Of a stretch of DNA of 13,990 bases, positions 7,470 through 13,990 are shown one piece after another. Both the position numbers and the translations under genes were made by a program. Origin of the DNA: Paracoccaceae bacterium (lineage in GTDB: Bacteria > Pseudomonadota > Alphaproteobacteria > Rhodobacterales > Rhodobacteraceae); assembly GCA_902525995.1 (NCBI GenBank), contig CABZJG010000024.1, forward strand, positions 1 through 13,990, written 5' to 3'. The notes under the pieces are model-generated. The model had not been told where the DNA came from, searched no databases, and saw only the letters and a list, made by a program, of their open reading frames with translations. Each line of letters begins with the position of its first letter. Within the stretch, counting starts at the first letter, position 1.

Positions 7470-8798
7470 TCACGATGAAATGAGCTCTCCAGTTAATGAA
7501 TTCACTTTACTTTTAGTGATTCGCACCTGTTTTAAAGAGCCAATTTCCAGTTTATCAGATGTAACATGCACAGCGTGCAAGTACTCTGACTTGCCAACCA
7601 TCTGCCCGTCAAAGCGGCCGTTTTTTTCAAATAGAACACTAACTTTGCGGCCAACCATCTGATCCTGAATATCTCGCTGCTGCGTGGCAATCAAAGCTTG
7701 CAACCGATGCAACCTTTCAGTTTTTAAATCCTCGTGTATTTGCTCGCGCTCGGCAGCGGGTGTCCCTGGTCGGGTGGAATATTTAAAGGAAAAAGCCTGA
7801 CCATATTTGACTTCTTTAATCAAATTCATCGTATCTTCAAAGTCTTCTTCGGTCTCTTCTGGAAAGCCAACTATGAAGTCACCCGACAATAAGATATCAG
7901 GCCTTGCTGCCCGAATTTTTTCAATCAATTTCAGGTAACTTTCGGCAGTGTGCGAACGGTTCATGCGTTTCAAAATTTTATTTGATCCTGACTGAACAGG
8001 CAGATGCAAATAAGGCATCAGCTTGGCACAGTTTGCATGTGCTGCGATCAAATCATCAGCCATGTCATTGGGATGGCTGGTCGTAAACCGAATGCGCTTC
8101 AACCCGTCTATGTCATTCAGAGCCCAGATAAGGCGGGCCAAGGACCATTCCGCACCTTTGGCACCGATACCATGATATGCATTGACGTTTTGCCCCAAAA
8201 GGGTGATTTCGCGCACACCCCGCTCGACCAAATTTCTTGCTTCCAGTATAATTTGTTCCGCTGGCCGAGAGACTTCTGCGCCCCGAGTATATGGCACAAC
8301 ACAAAAAGCACAAAATTTATCACAGCCCTCCTGAACCGTCAAAAATGCGCTTGGTGCGCGTTTTACTTTGGGGCGACTTTTTAGAACTGTGAATTTATCT
8401 TCTTCTGGAAAATCTGTCTCAATTGATTTGCCACCGTTTTCCAGTTTTGCCTCAAGCTCAGGTAAGCGGTGATAACTCTGCGGGCCAACCACCAAATCAA
8501 CCAATGGCTGACGGCGCATTATTTCTTCACCCTCTGCCTGAGCCACGCATCCGGCAACTCCAATTTTAAGATTTGGTTTTTCCGCTTTGAGCTCTTTGAA
8601 CCGGCCCAGTTCCGAATACACTTTTTCGGCTGCTTTTTCACGGATATGGCATGTGTTCAACAAAATCATATCTGCATCTTCAGGCGCGTCGGTTTGCTCA
8701 TATCCTTTGCTGCCCAGCGCCTCGACCATGCGCTCACTATCATAGACATTCATTTGACAGCCGTATGTCTTCAAAAATACTTTTTTTGACGTGCTCAT
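7470..8798 (-). CDS. miaB: tRNA-2-methylthio-N6-dimethylallyladenosine synthase (radical SAM)
   Basis: MiaB adds a methylthio group to i6A37 of tRNAs reading UNN codons, using SAM and two 4Fe-4S clusters. The 442-aa protein has the full family layout. The N-terminal UPF0004 domain carries cluster cysteines C14 (KTYGCQMNVYDSE), C50 (LLNTCHIREKA) and C84 (GVAGCVAQAEG). The radical-SAM CxxxCxxC is C159, C163 and C166 in EGCDKFCAFCVVPYTRG. A C-terminal TRAM domain runs over roughly the last 65 residues (QMVGRKVSVLFEKNG onward). It is the first gene of the minus-strand run ending with metK, which makes its substrate SAM. The start ATG at 8798 lacks a strong Shine-Dalgarno. It is divergent from the gene at 8912. 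Confidence 0.97.
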   Translation of the reverse strand: MSTSKKVFLKTYGCQMNVYDSERMVEALGSKGYEQTDAPEDADMILLNTCHIREKAAEKVYSELGRFKELKAEKPNLKIGVAGCVAQAEGEEIMRRQPLVDLVVGPQSYHRLPELEAKLENGGKSIETDFPEEDKFTVLKSRPKVKRAPSAFLTVQEGCDKFCAFCVVPYTRGAEVSRPAEQIILEARNLVERGVREITLLGQNVNAYHGIGAKGAEWSLARLIWALNDIDGLKRIRFTTSHPNDMADDLIAAHANCAKLMPYLHLPVQSGSNKILKRMNRSHTAESYLKLIEKIRAARPDILLSGDFIVGFPEETEEDFEDTMNLIKEVKYGQAFSFKYSTRPGTPAAEREQIHEDLKTERLHRLQALIATQQRDIQDQMVGRKVSVLFEKNGRFDGQMVGKSEYLHAVHVTSDKLEIGSLKQVRITKSKVNSLTGELISS

Positions 8799-8820
8799 GC
8801 GAAACGGTCCAGTTTGTTGA

Positions 8821-8848
8821 AGTTTAATGCCCGATACACTAGGTTCAA
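8821..8848 (-). promoter_or_regulatory. Weak candidate promoter for miaB
   Basis: On the minus strand TTGAAC (8848-8843) is followed after 16 bases by TAAACT (8826-8821), each 4 of 6 against sigma-70 consensus. An alternative is TTGCAA with TATCGG 18 bases later in the same stretch. Either would start transcription about 15-30 bases before miaB. The 113-base divergent spacer must also hold the promoter of the gene at 8912, for which I see no clean boxes. Confidence 0.3.
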
Positions 8849-8911
8849 AGAAACTTGCAATAAATTGTTTTATTATTCTGATTTAGAAAACCCCAGTTTG
8901 AGTGTGTATTT

Positions 8912-9774
8912 ATGGATTATCCAAGCCTTGATGAATTTTTCAAGTCAGGAAAACACCACCTCAAAAAAGGCCCAATTGCCCTAATTTTTGCTGAAGATGA
9001 CGTTGAGCTTGTATCAACAATTTCCCACCACATAAATTTAGGCTTCACGAATACAATCCTCTTCGCCAAGTCCAAGCCGGCGCTGCCTATTGACGCGAAA
9101 GATAAGTTGGTCTTCATCTGTCATGACCTATTCAACTCACCTGAGGTGGATATTATAATTAATAAAATCAGAACTCTAGCTGTAAATCAATGGATTTACT
9201 ATTGTTACAATGCTGAGTACCTCTTTTTTCCATTTTGCGAAACTCGCTCTGTTGCGGAACTATTAAATTTCCACAACGAAGAGCGCCGGGATTCCATGCT
9301 AACTTTTGTGGTGGATATTTATAAAATCTGGAGACCCTGAAAAACGCCTCTATAAGAGAAAAGTCTTACCTTGATAAAATCGGTTATTTTGCCGAAGAGC
9401 GTATTGACCCCCACACCTTTCACCCCATAGAGCGCCAGCTTGATTTTTTTGGCGGCTTACGATGGCGCTTTGAGCAGTATGTTCCACAAGATCAAAGGAA
9501 AATTGATCGCATTGCTATTTTTAAAGCCAGCAAGGGGCTTACAATATCCAAAAATCACACCGTTAACATCCAAGAGTATAACACCTATGCCTGCCCCTGG
9601 CATAATAGCCTCACTGCTGCAATCATTTCGTTTCGCGCAGCCAAAGCTTTGATGAACAACCCAGACTCCAGATCAGAAATCAAAGACCTTTCATGGGAGC
9701 ATTCAACACCCTTCAAATGGACATCAGACCAGTTTCTTGAGCTAGGCTTGATTGAACCTGGTCAATGGTTTTGA
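8912..9774 (+). pseudogene. Conserved glycosyltransferase-like protein, split by a single-base frameshift
   Basis: The first part reads 142 codons from ATG 8912 to TGA 9338-9340. The coding sense then continues in the -1 frame from 9325 to TGA 9772-9774 (about 149 codons), with no stop and with family-like sequence (RQLDFFGGLRWRFEQYVP; YNTYACPWHNSLTAA; LGLIEPGQWF). Adding one A to the A4 run at 9323-9326 joins DIYK to NLETLKNASIREKSYLDKIG and gives one protein of about 287 aa. I recall intact relatives in roseobacters, some labelled glycosyltransferase family 2. The N-terminus (ALIFAEDDVELVSTISHHINLGF) resembles a GT-A fold start, and YNAEYLFFP sits where a DxD-like motif would be. Function is not established. 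It may be a true pseudogene or a sequencing error. Confidence 0.8.
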
Positions 9775-9795
9775 AGGTTCTCAGCCTATGGCACT

Positions 9796-10587
9796 TTAAA
9801 GATTGTTTGCCTGTGGCATCCCTAATATATGAACCCCGCCGTCGACCCGGACAATTTCACCGGTCGTGCAAACACCTGCTTCTGACGCAAGATAAACGGC
9901 TGTGCCGCCGACCGCCTCCAGCGTTGCGTTTGAACCCAAAGGCGCGTTTTGGTCGGTAAACTTATAGGTCTTGCGCGCGCCACCAATCGCGGCACCGGCT
10001 AATGTTTTCATTGGACCAGGAGAGATTGCATTGACCCGAATACCGTCTTGGCCCAAGTCATTGGCCAGATATCTCGTGGTCGCTTCTAGGGCCGCTTTGG
10101 CCACGCCCATGACGTTATAAAACGGTGTCACCCGGTTTGAACCTTGATAGCTTAGCGTCAGCAGAGTGCCTCCATTTTCCTGCATTAGCGGATAGGCGCG
10201 CCGTGCAACTTCAACAAAGGAATAGGCTGATATGTCAAGAGAGTTTTTAAAGTTTTCACGACTGGTATTAATGAACCGGCCGGTCAATTCACTTTTGTCT
10301 GAATAGGCAATGGCATGCACTAAAAAATCAATTGTGGGCCAGCGGCTGGCCAGTTGATCAAAAGCAACCTGCAAGGAAACATCGTCCGTTACATCGACGT
10401 CGACCATGAAGACAGATCCCACTGATGCAGCCAGTGGCGCAAGCCTTTTGCCAAAGGCTTCACCTTGGTAGGTGAATGCCAACTCAGCGCCGGCCTCATG
10501 CATGGATTTGGCAATACCCCAAGCGATTGAACGCTCGTTGGCTACCCCCATAATCAAACCGCGTTTGCCTGCTAACTGTCCGGTCAT
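9796..10587 (-). CDS. fabI: Enoyl-[acyl-carrier-protein] reductase (NADH)
   Basis: FabI reduces trans-2-enoyl-ACP, the last step of each fatty acid elongation round. The 263-aa short-chain dehydrogenase fold shows the nucleotide motif GLIMGVANERSIAWGIA (10-26) and the FabI active site Y157-x6-K164 (PFYNVMGVAKAALE). Y147 stands at the position of E. coli Y146 but in the context SYQGSN. HAIAYSDKSE at 91-100 is typical of alphaproteobacterial FabI. It is the third gene of fabA-fabB-fabI, 18 bases after the fabB stop, with aaggaa upstream of the ATG at 10587. It converges with the frameshifted gene, 21 bases away, and no clear terminator hairpin lies between. Many alphaproteobacteria carry another FabI elsewhere, so this may be one of two. 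Confidence 0.94.
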   Translation of the reverse strand: MTGQLAGKRGLIMGVANERSIAWGIAKSMHEAGAELAFTYQGEAFGKRLAPLAASVGSVFMVDVDVTDDVSLQVAFDQLASRWPTIDFLVHAIAYSDKSELTGRFINTSRENFKNSLDISAYSFVEVARRAYPLMQENGGTLLTLSYQGSNRVTPFYNVMGVAKAALEATTRYLANDLGQDGIRVNAISPGPMKTLAGAAIGGARKTYKFTDQNAPLGSNATLEAVGGTAVYLASEAGVCTTGEIVRVDGGVHILGMPQANNL

Positions 10588-10605
10588 GGTCCTATGTTCC
10601 TTTGG

Positions 10606-11835
10606 TTACCCTCGGTATTTTGATAATAGCATTGATCCATTGGTACCGCCAAAGCCAAAACTATTTGTCATAACCGTATCTAGATTGGCGCCTTCAACCA
10701 ATCTGGTCGCAATTTCAGAAGGCTGCAATGCTGGATCCAAGTTTTCAACATTAATCGAGGGTGCAATAAAATCATGTTCGAGCATCAAAAGGCAATAAAT
10801 CGCCTCCTGTGCTCCGGTTGCCCCCTGACTATGACCTGTCATCGACTTTGTAGAGCTTACCAAGGGAGTATTGCCCTCACCAAATACGCGTCGAACAGCT
10901 TCAATTTCGCCTACATCTCCAACCGGGGTCGAGGTGCCGTGGGCGTTAATATAGCCGACATGACGCTCATCTTGCAGACTGCTCAACGCAGAGCGCATCG
11001 CACGCTCACCACCTTCACCCGAAGGAGCGACCATATCATGGCCATCTGAGGTCGCACCGTATCCGGTCACTTCCGCATAGATTTTAGCGCCGCGGGCTTT
11101 TGCATGCTCTAGGTCTTCAAGCACAACGATGCCGCCCCCACCGGAAATCACAAATCCATCACGGTCCCTGTCAAACGCCCGCGAAGCACGCTCGGGCGTA
11201 TCATTATATTTGCTCGACATTGCGCCCATTGCGTCAAACAAACACGAAAGCGTCCAATCCAATTCTTCTCCGCCTCCTGCAAACATCACATCTTGCTTGC
11301 CTAGCATGATTTGCTCCGCAGCATTTCCGATACAATGCAAAGACGTGGAGCAGGCTGAGGTAATCGAGTAATTTATCCCTTTGATTTTATAGGCCGTTGA
11401 AAGGTTTGCTGAAATCGTCGAGGACATACACTTAGGCACAGCAAAAGGTCCAATACGTTTCGGAGCGCCCGATTTCAATACAACCTGATGCGCGGCCAAC
11501 ATTGCACTTGTTGATGGCCCGCCAGAACCGGCAACCACTCCGGTACGGGGATTGGAAATATCACTTTCCTCCAACCCAGCATCGGCAATTGCTTGTTGCA
11601 TTGACAAAAAAGCATAGGCTGCGCCCGGCCCCATAAACCGTAAGACCCGCTTGTCAACATGCTCATGTATATCCAGATCAACCGACCCTGCAACCTGACT
11701 GCGAAAGCCATGCTCTTGCATGTCTGCATTGGCAGTAATGCCGGACTTTCCCGCCTTGAGGCTGGCAAGCACTTCTGTTGCATTATTTCCGATAGAGGAA
11801 ACAACCCCTAGTCCAGTGATGAGCACTCGGCGCAT
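10606..11835 (-). CDS. fabB: 3-oxoacyl-[acyl-carrier-protein] synthase I
   Basis: FabB condenses malonyl-ACP with acyl-ACP and is the enzyme that elongates the cis-3-decenoyl-ACP made by FabA. The 409-aa protein has the Cys-His-His triad of elongating ketosynthases: C162 (TSACSTSLHCIGNA), H299 (NAHGTSTPVGD) and H335 (SMTGHSQGATGAQEA). The C-terminal FGFGGTNGSM loop is also present. The FabB assignment over FabF rests on the adjacent fabA and on the N-terminus RRVLITGLGVVSSIGNN. The ATG at 11835 has aaggag 7 bases upstream. It lies 33 bases after fabA and is co-directional with fabI. Confidence 0.95.
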   Translation of the reverse strand: MRRVLITGLGVVSSIGNNATEVLASLKAGKSGITANADMQEHGFRSQVAGSVDLDIHEHVDKRVLRFMGPGAAYAFLSMQQAIADAGLEESDISNPRTGVVAGSGGPSTSAMLAAHQVVLKSGAPKRIGPFAVPKCMSSTISANLSTAYKIKGINYSITSACSTSLHCIGNAAEQIMLGKQDVMFAGGGEELDWTLSCLFDAMGAMSSKYNDTPERASRAFDRDRDGFVISGGGGIVVLEDLEHAKARGAKIYAEVTGYGATSDGHDMVAPSGEGGERAMRSALSSLQDERHVGYINAHGTSTPVGDVGEIEAVRRVFGEGNTPLVSSTKSMTGHSQGATGAQEAIYCLLMLEHDFIAPSINVENLDPALQPSEIATRLVEGANLDTVMTNSFGFGGTNGSMLLSKYRG

Positions 11836-11868
11836 TGGCGCACTCCTTAAAATATAAAAAGGTCTGAC

Positions 11869-12378
11869 TTAGCTTTCCGACAAAGCGACCTTCATGTCTT
11901 TTACTTGATAAATGGTTTCACCATCGGCCTCAACCCGGCCGTCCGCGACGCCCATGGTCAACCGGCGGGTTTGAATGGCTTTGGAAAATTGAACATAATA
12001 CTTTAGCATCTTGCGATCCGGCCGGACCATGCCTGTGAGTTTCACCTCGCCGACGCCCAAAGCATATCCACGGCCCTTCCAACCCCGCCAACCGAGATTA
12101 AAGCCGGTCAACTGCCACAGCCCATCTAAGCCCAAACACCCCGGCATAATTGGATTGCCCGGAAAATGGCAATCAAAAAACCAAAGATCAGGGCTTAGAT
12201 CAAACTCGGCAATCACATGGCCTTTTCCATGGTCTCCGCCATCCTGGCTGATTTCTGTGATGCGATCCATCATCAACATCGGGGGTTCCGGAAGCTGGGC
12301 ATTGCCGGGGCCAAATAATTCCCCTCTTGCGCATTTCAGCAGGTCTTCTTTATCAAAACTGGTGGGAAAATTGGCCAT
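11869..12378 (-). CDS. fabA: 3-hydroxydecanoyl-[acyl-carrier-protein] dehydratase/isomerase
   Basis: FabA dehydrates 3-hydroxydecanoyl-ACP and isomerises the trans-2 product to cis-3-decenoyl-ACP, the entry to anaerobic unsaturated fatty acid synthesis. The 169-aa protein is the usual length for a single hot-dog domain. The active site is clear: H71 in FDCHFPGNPIMPGCLGLD and D85 in LDGLWQL. The ATG at 12378 is preceded by aaggag about 8 bases upstream. It is the first gene of fabA-fabB-fabI and divergent from irr, with 167 bases between the start codons. Confidence 0.97.
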   Translation of the reverse strand: MANFPTSFDKEDLLKCARGELFGPGNAQLPEPPMLMMDRITEISQDGGDHGKGHVIAEFDLSPDLWFFDCHFPGNPIMPGCLGLDGLWQLTGFNLGWRGWKGRGYALGVGEVKLTGMVRPDRKMLKYYVQFSKAIQTRRLTMGVADGRVEADGETIYQVKDMKVALSES

Positions 12379-12545
12379 TCAGGCGCTCTCCTTCAACACA
12401 AGCAACATTCAATTCCGCTTTCTCTATCATTGAGGCCAACAGGCATGCAAGCCTCGCCGATGATCGTTGCGGCTAGAAGCTATAAAAACATTGAAATTCC
12501 TTCCTAATTGGCGGTAAACTAGAATTGTTATTATCAGGAAAAGCC
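12379..12545. promoter_or_regulatory. Divergent regulatory region between fabA and irr
   Basis: The 167-base spacer must carry the fabA promoter (minus) and the irr promoter (plus). On the minus strand TTGCAT with GATAGA 16 bases later is a weak fabA candidate. I looked for an Irr operator (TTTAGAA-N3-TTCTAAA); only isolated half-like pieces occur (ctagaag at 12473-12479, ctagaat at 12519-12525). There is no palindrome, so no operator is called. Confidence 0.5.
12491..12520 (+). promoter_or_regulatory. Candidate sigma-70 promoter of irr
   Basis: TTGAAA (12491-12496, 5 of 6) is followed after 18 bases by TAAACT (12515-12520, 4 of 6). Transcription would begin near 12527. This places a TTG at 12525 outside the message and supports the ATG at 12546 as the irr start. 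Confidence 0.45.
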
Positions 12546-12968
12546 ATGACTTCAGCCTCAATCCTAAAAGCAAGCCGCTGGCTCTCGAAAGCCAATCTGC
12601 GCCCAACCCGCCAAAGGTTGGCACTTGCAGAAGCGCTTATCGGGGACGGACATCATCGTCATGTGACGGCCGAAAGCCTTTTTGAAAATGTCCAGCACTT
12701 GGGCAACAAGGTCTCTTTGGCCACCGTTTACAACACTCTGCGCGTGTTCTGTGACAGCGGATTGATGCAAGAAGTGACCGTAGATGGATCGAAAAGCTAT
12801 TTTGATACAAACACCCACGATCACCCACATTTTTACTGGGAAGACGAAGGCAAGCTTACCGATGCACCCGCTGATCAGCTAAAAATAAAAGAACTTCCGC
12901 TGGCTCCCGAAGGTGCTGAGATCAGCTCAGTCGATGTAATCATCCGGTTGCGTAAAAAATCAACATAA
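12546..12968 (+). CDS. irr: Irr-type Fur-family iron response regulator
   Basis: Irr is an alphaproteobacterial Fur-family repressor/activator that senses iron through heme rather than Fe2+ directly. From ATG 12546 the protein is 140 aa; aggaaaa lies about 4 bases upstream. An upstream in-frame TTG (12525) is rejected because the promoter candidate would exclude it. The winged helix is recognisable (LRPTRQRLALAEALI; VSLATVYNTLRVFCDSGL, 56-73). The Irr hallmark HDHPHFYWED (91-100) contains the HxH heme/metal site, and HHRHVTAESLF (36-46) is present. The N-terminal Cys-Pro heme motif of Bradyrhizobium Irr is absent, as in many Irr proteins, and so are the C-terminal CxxC pairs of classical Fur. 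It is divergent from fabA and 18 bases upstream of the oxidoreductase gene. Confidence 0.93.
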   Translation: MTSASILKASRWLSKANLRPTRQRLALAEALIGDGHHRHVTAESLFENVQHLGNKVSLATVYNTLRVFCDSGLMQEVTVDGSKSYFDTNTHDHPHFYWEDEGKLTDAPADQLKIKELPLAPEGAEISSVDVIIRLRKKST

Positions 12969-12986
12969 TAAAATCAACAGGTTAAT

Positions 12987-13970
12987 ATGCGCGCAATTGT
13001 TTATCGCCGGTTTGGTCCCGCGAGCCAGGCCCTAACTTTCGAAGAATGTTCAACTCCTTTGCCTCAAGACGGCGAAGTTTTGGTCAAAATTGAGTTTTCA
13101 GGTGCAAACCCCTCGGACGTGAAATCACGTGCTGGCATCCGGCCCGGCGTCACCAAGCCTCCATATGATATGGTTATTCCACATTCCGACGGCTCTGGTA
13201 TTATTGAAGCTGTTGGTGCGGGGGTGGAAGAGAAACGCATTGGTGAGCGGGTTTGGATCTGGAACGGGCAATGGGGGCGGGCTTTGGGCACTGCGGCCGA
13301 ATATATTGCCTTGCCGTCGGATCAAGCCGTTGAAATGCCCAGCGCCATGAGCTTTGAGAGCGGTGCAACATTGGGCATCCCGGGACTGACTGCAGCGCAC
13401 TGCGTATTTGGCGGGGGTGATGTCAAAGACCAGACCGTTTTAATCTCGGGCGGCGCGGGCTCGGTGGCGCATAACGCGATCCAATTGGCAAAATGGGGCG
13501 GCGCGCGTGTGATTGCCACCGCATCCCCGGGCGGCTTTGATCGTGTTAAAGAAGCAGGCGCCGATCATGTGCTAGATTATAGCGCACCAGATTTAGCAAA
13601 ACAGATTTCTGCCATTAGTCCCAATGGCATAGACCGCGCGCTCGAAGTGGAATTTGGACCAAATGTCGATCTTTTGGGGCGCGTTATTCGGCCCTCGGGC
13701 ACCATTGCCGCTTATGGATCGGCGCTTGAAATGAACCCGATTTTTCCCTTTGGGCCATATTTGTTCAAAGCCATCACAATCGATATTGTGCTGGTCTATA
13801 TTCTAGAACCGGCACAGCGTTCCTTGGCGGTTTCTAAGCTGTATGATGCCTTTGCAGATGGGGCGCTCAGCCCGGCAATACATGACATTTATCCTTTGCA
13901 GGACTGCATCAGAGCGCATGAACAGATCGAGCGTGGGGGCCGCAGCGGGGCGGTTTTACTGGCGCCTTAA
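12987..13970 (+). CDS. Zinc-free MDR-family NADPH:quinone oxidoreductase
   Basis: This 327-aa medium-chain dehydrogenase/reductase is of the quinone oxidoreductase (Qor) type, probably reducing quinones or other enones with NADPH in the cytoplasm; the true substrate is unknown. An N-terminal GroES-like domain (about 1-120, with SGANPSDVKSRAG) precedes a Rossmann domain (about 125-260). There is no catalytic zinc cysteine/histidine set and no structural-zinc cysteine cluster. The nucleotide loop reads SGGAGSVAHNAIQLAKWGGA (154-173), where many relatives have GAVG instead of GSVA. The ATG at 12987 has a weak cAGG upstream. The gap to the irr stop is 18 bases, so co-transcription with irr is likely. 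The stop lies 20 bases before the window end. Confidence 0.88.
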   Translation: MRAIVYRRFGPASQALTFEECSTPLPQDGEVLVKIEFSGANPSDVKSRAGIRPGVTKPPYDMVIPHSDGSGIIEAVGAGVEEKRIGERVWIWNGQWGRALGTAAEYIALPSDQAVEMPSAMSFESGATLGIPGLTAAHCVFGGGDVKDQTVLISGGAGSVAHNAIQLAKWGGARVIATASPGGFDRVKEAGADHVLDYSAPDLAKQISAISPNGIDRALEVEFGPNVDLLGRVIRPSGTIAAYGSALEMNPIFPFGPYLFKAITIDIVLVYILEPAQRSLAVSKLYDAFADGALSPAIHDIYPLQDCIRAHEQIERGGRSGAVLLAP

Positions 13971-13990
13971 ACCGTCAAAATGGCACATCT

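Noticed and set aside
9305..9345. Programmed -1 ribosomal frameshift to join the two halves of the glycosyltransferase-like gene
   Set aside because: The 0-frame context att-tat-aaa-atc does not form an X-XXY-YYZ slippery heptamer, A4 is short for slippage, and no obvious stimulatory hairpin follows. A simple indel explains it better.
9440..9652. 70-codon frame inside the second half of the split gene
   Set aside because: It is in a different frame from the family-like continuation, which runs unbroken from 9325 to 9774.
12470..12530. Irr operator (ICE box) in the fabA-irr spacer
   Set aside because: Only single half-like elements (ctagaag, ctagaat) are present, with no inverted partner at the right spacing.

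Overview
The window reads as a chromosomal segment of a marine-type alphaproteobacterium, most likely order Rhodobacterales (Roseobacter group). The reasons are the gene order miaB-phoH-ybeY-ybeX-lnt-metK, a fabA-fabB-fabI operon divergent from an Irr-type Fur regulator, and a metK leader matching the SAM/SAH riboswitch, a class known mainly from Rhodobacterales. No taxonomic search was run; this rests on family recognition.

Layout. Positions 1-638 hold the end of an IS6-family insertion sequence: its transposase on the minus strand runs off the left edge, and its terminal inverted repeat ends at 638. About 95 bases later trpB (tryptophan synthase beta) starts on the plus strand. A bidirectional hairpin terminator at 1983-2017 separates it from the convergent metK. 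From 8798 down to 2049 lies a minus-strand run of six housekeeping genes: miaB (tRNA modification), phoH (ATPase), ybeY (rRNA endonuclease), ybeX/corC-like (CBS protein), lnt (lipoprotein acylation) and metK (SAM synthesis). metK has its own promoter candidate, overlapping the lnt stop codon, and a SAM/SAH riboswitch that masks its Shine-Dalgarno sequence. This lets it be regulated separately from the upstream genes.

Divergent from miaB, at 8912-9774, is a gene of a conserved glycosyltransferase-like family, split by a single-base frameshift in a short A tract near 9323-9326. It converges on the minus-strand operon fabA-fabB-fabI (12378 to 9796), which supplies unsaturated fatty acid synthesis and the enoyl reduction step. 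Divergent from fabA are irr (iron/heme-responsive regulator) and then a zinc-free MDR-type quinone oxidoreductase that ends just before the window edge.

Most of the window is ordinary core genome. I see no new defence, secretion or biosynthetic system. The points worth a second look are the metK riboswitch, the frameshifted gene, the IS junction just upstream of trpB, and the fab/irr arrangement. There is no gene-free stretch above 300 bases, and I saw no tRNA, rRNA or CRISPR array.
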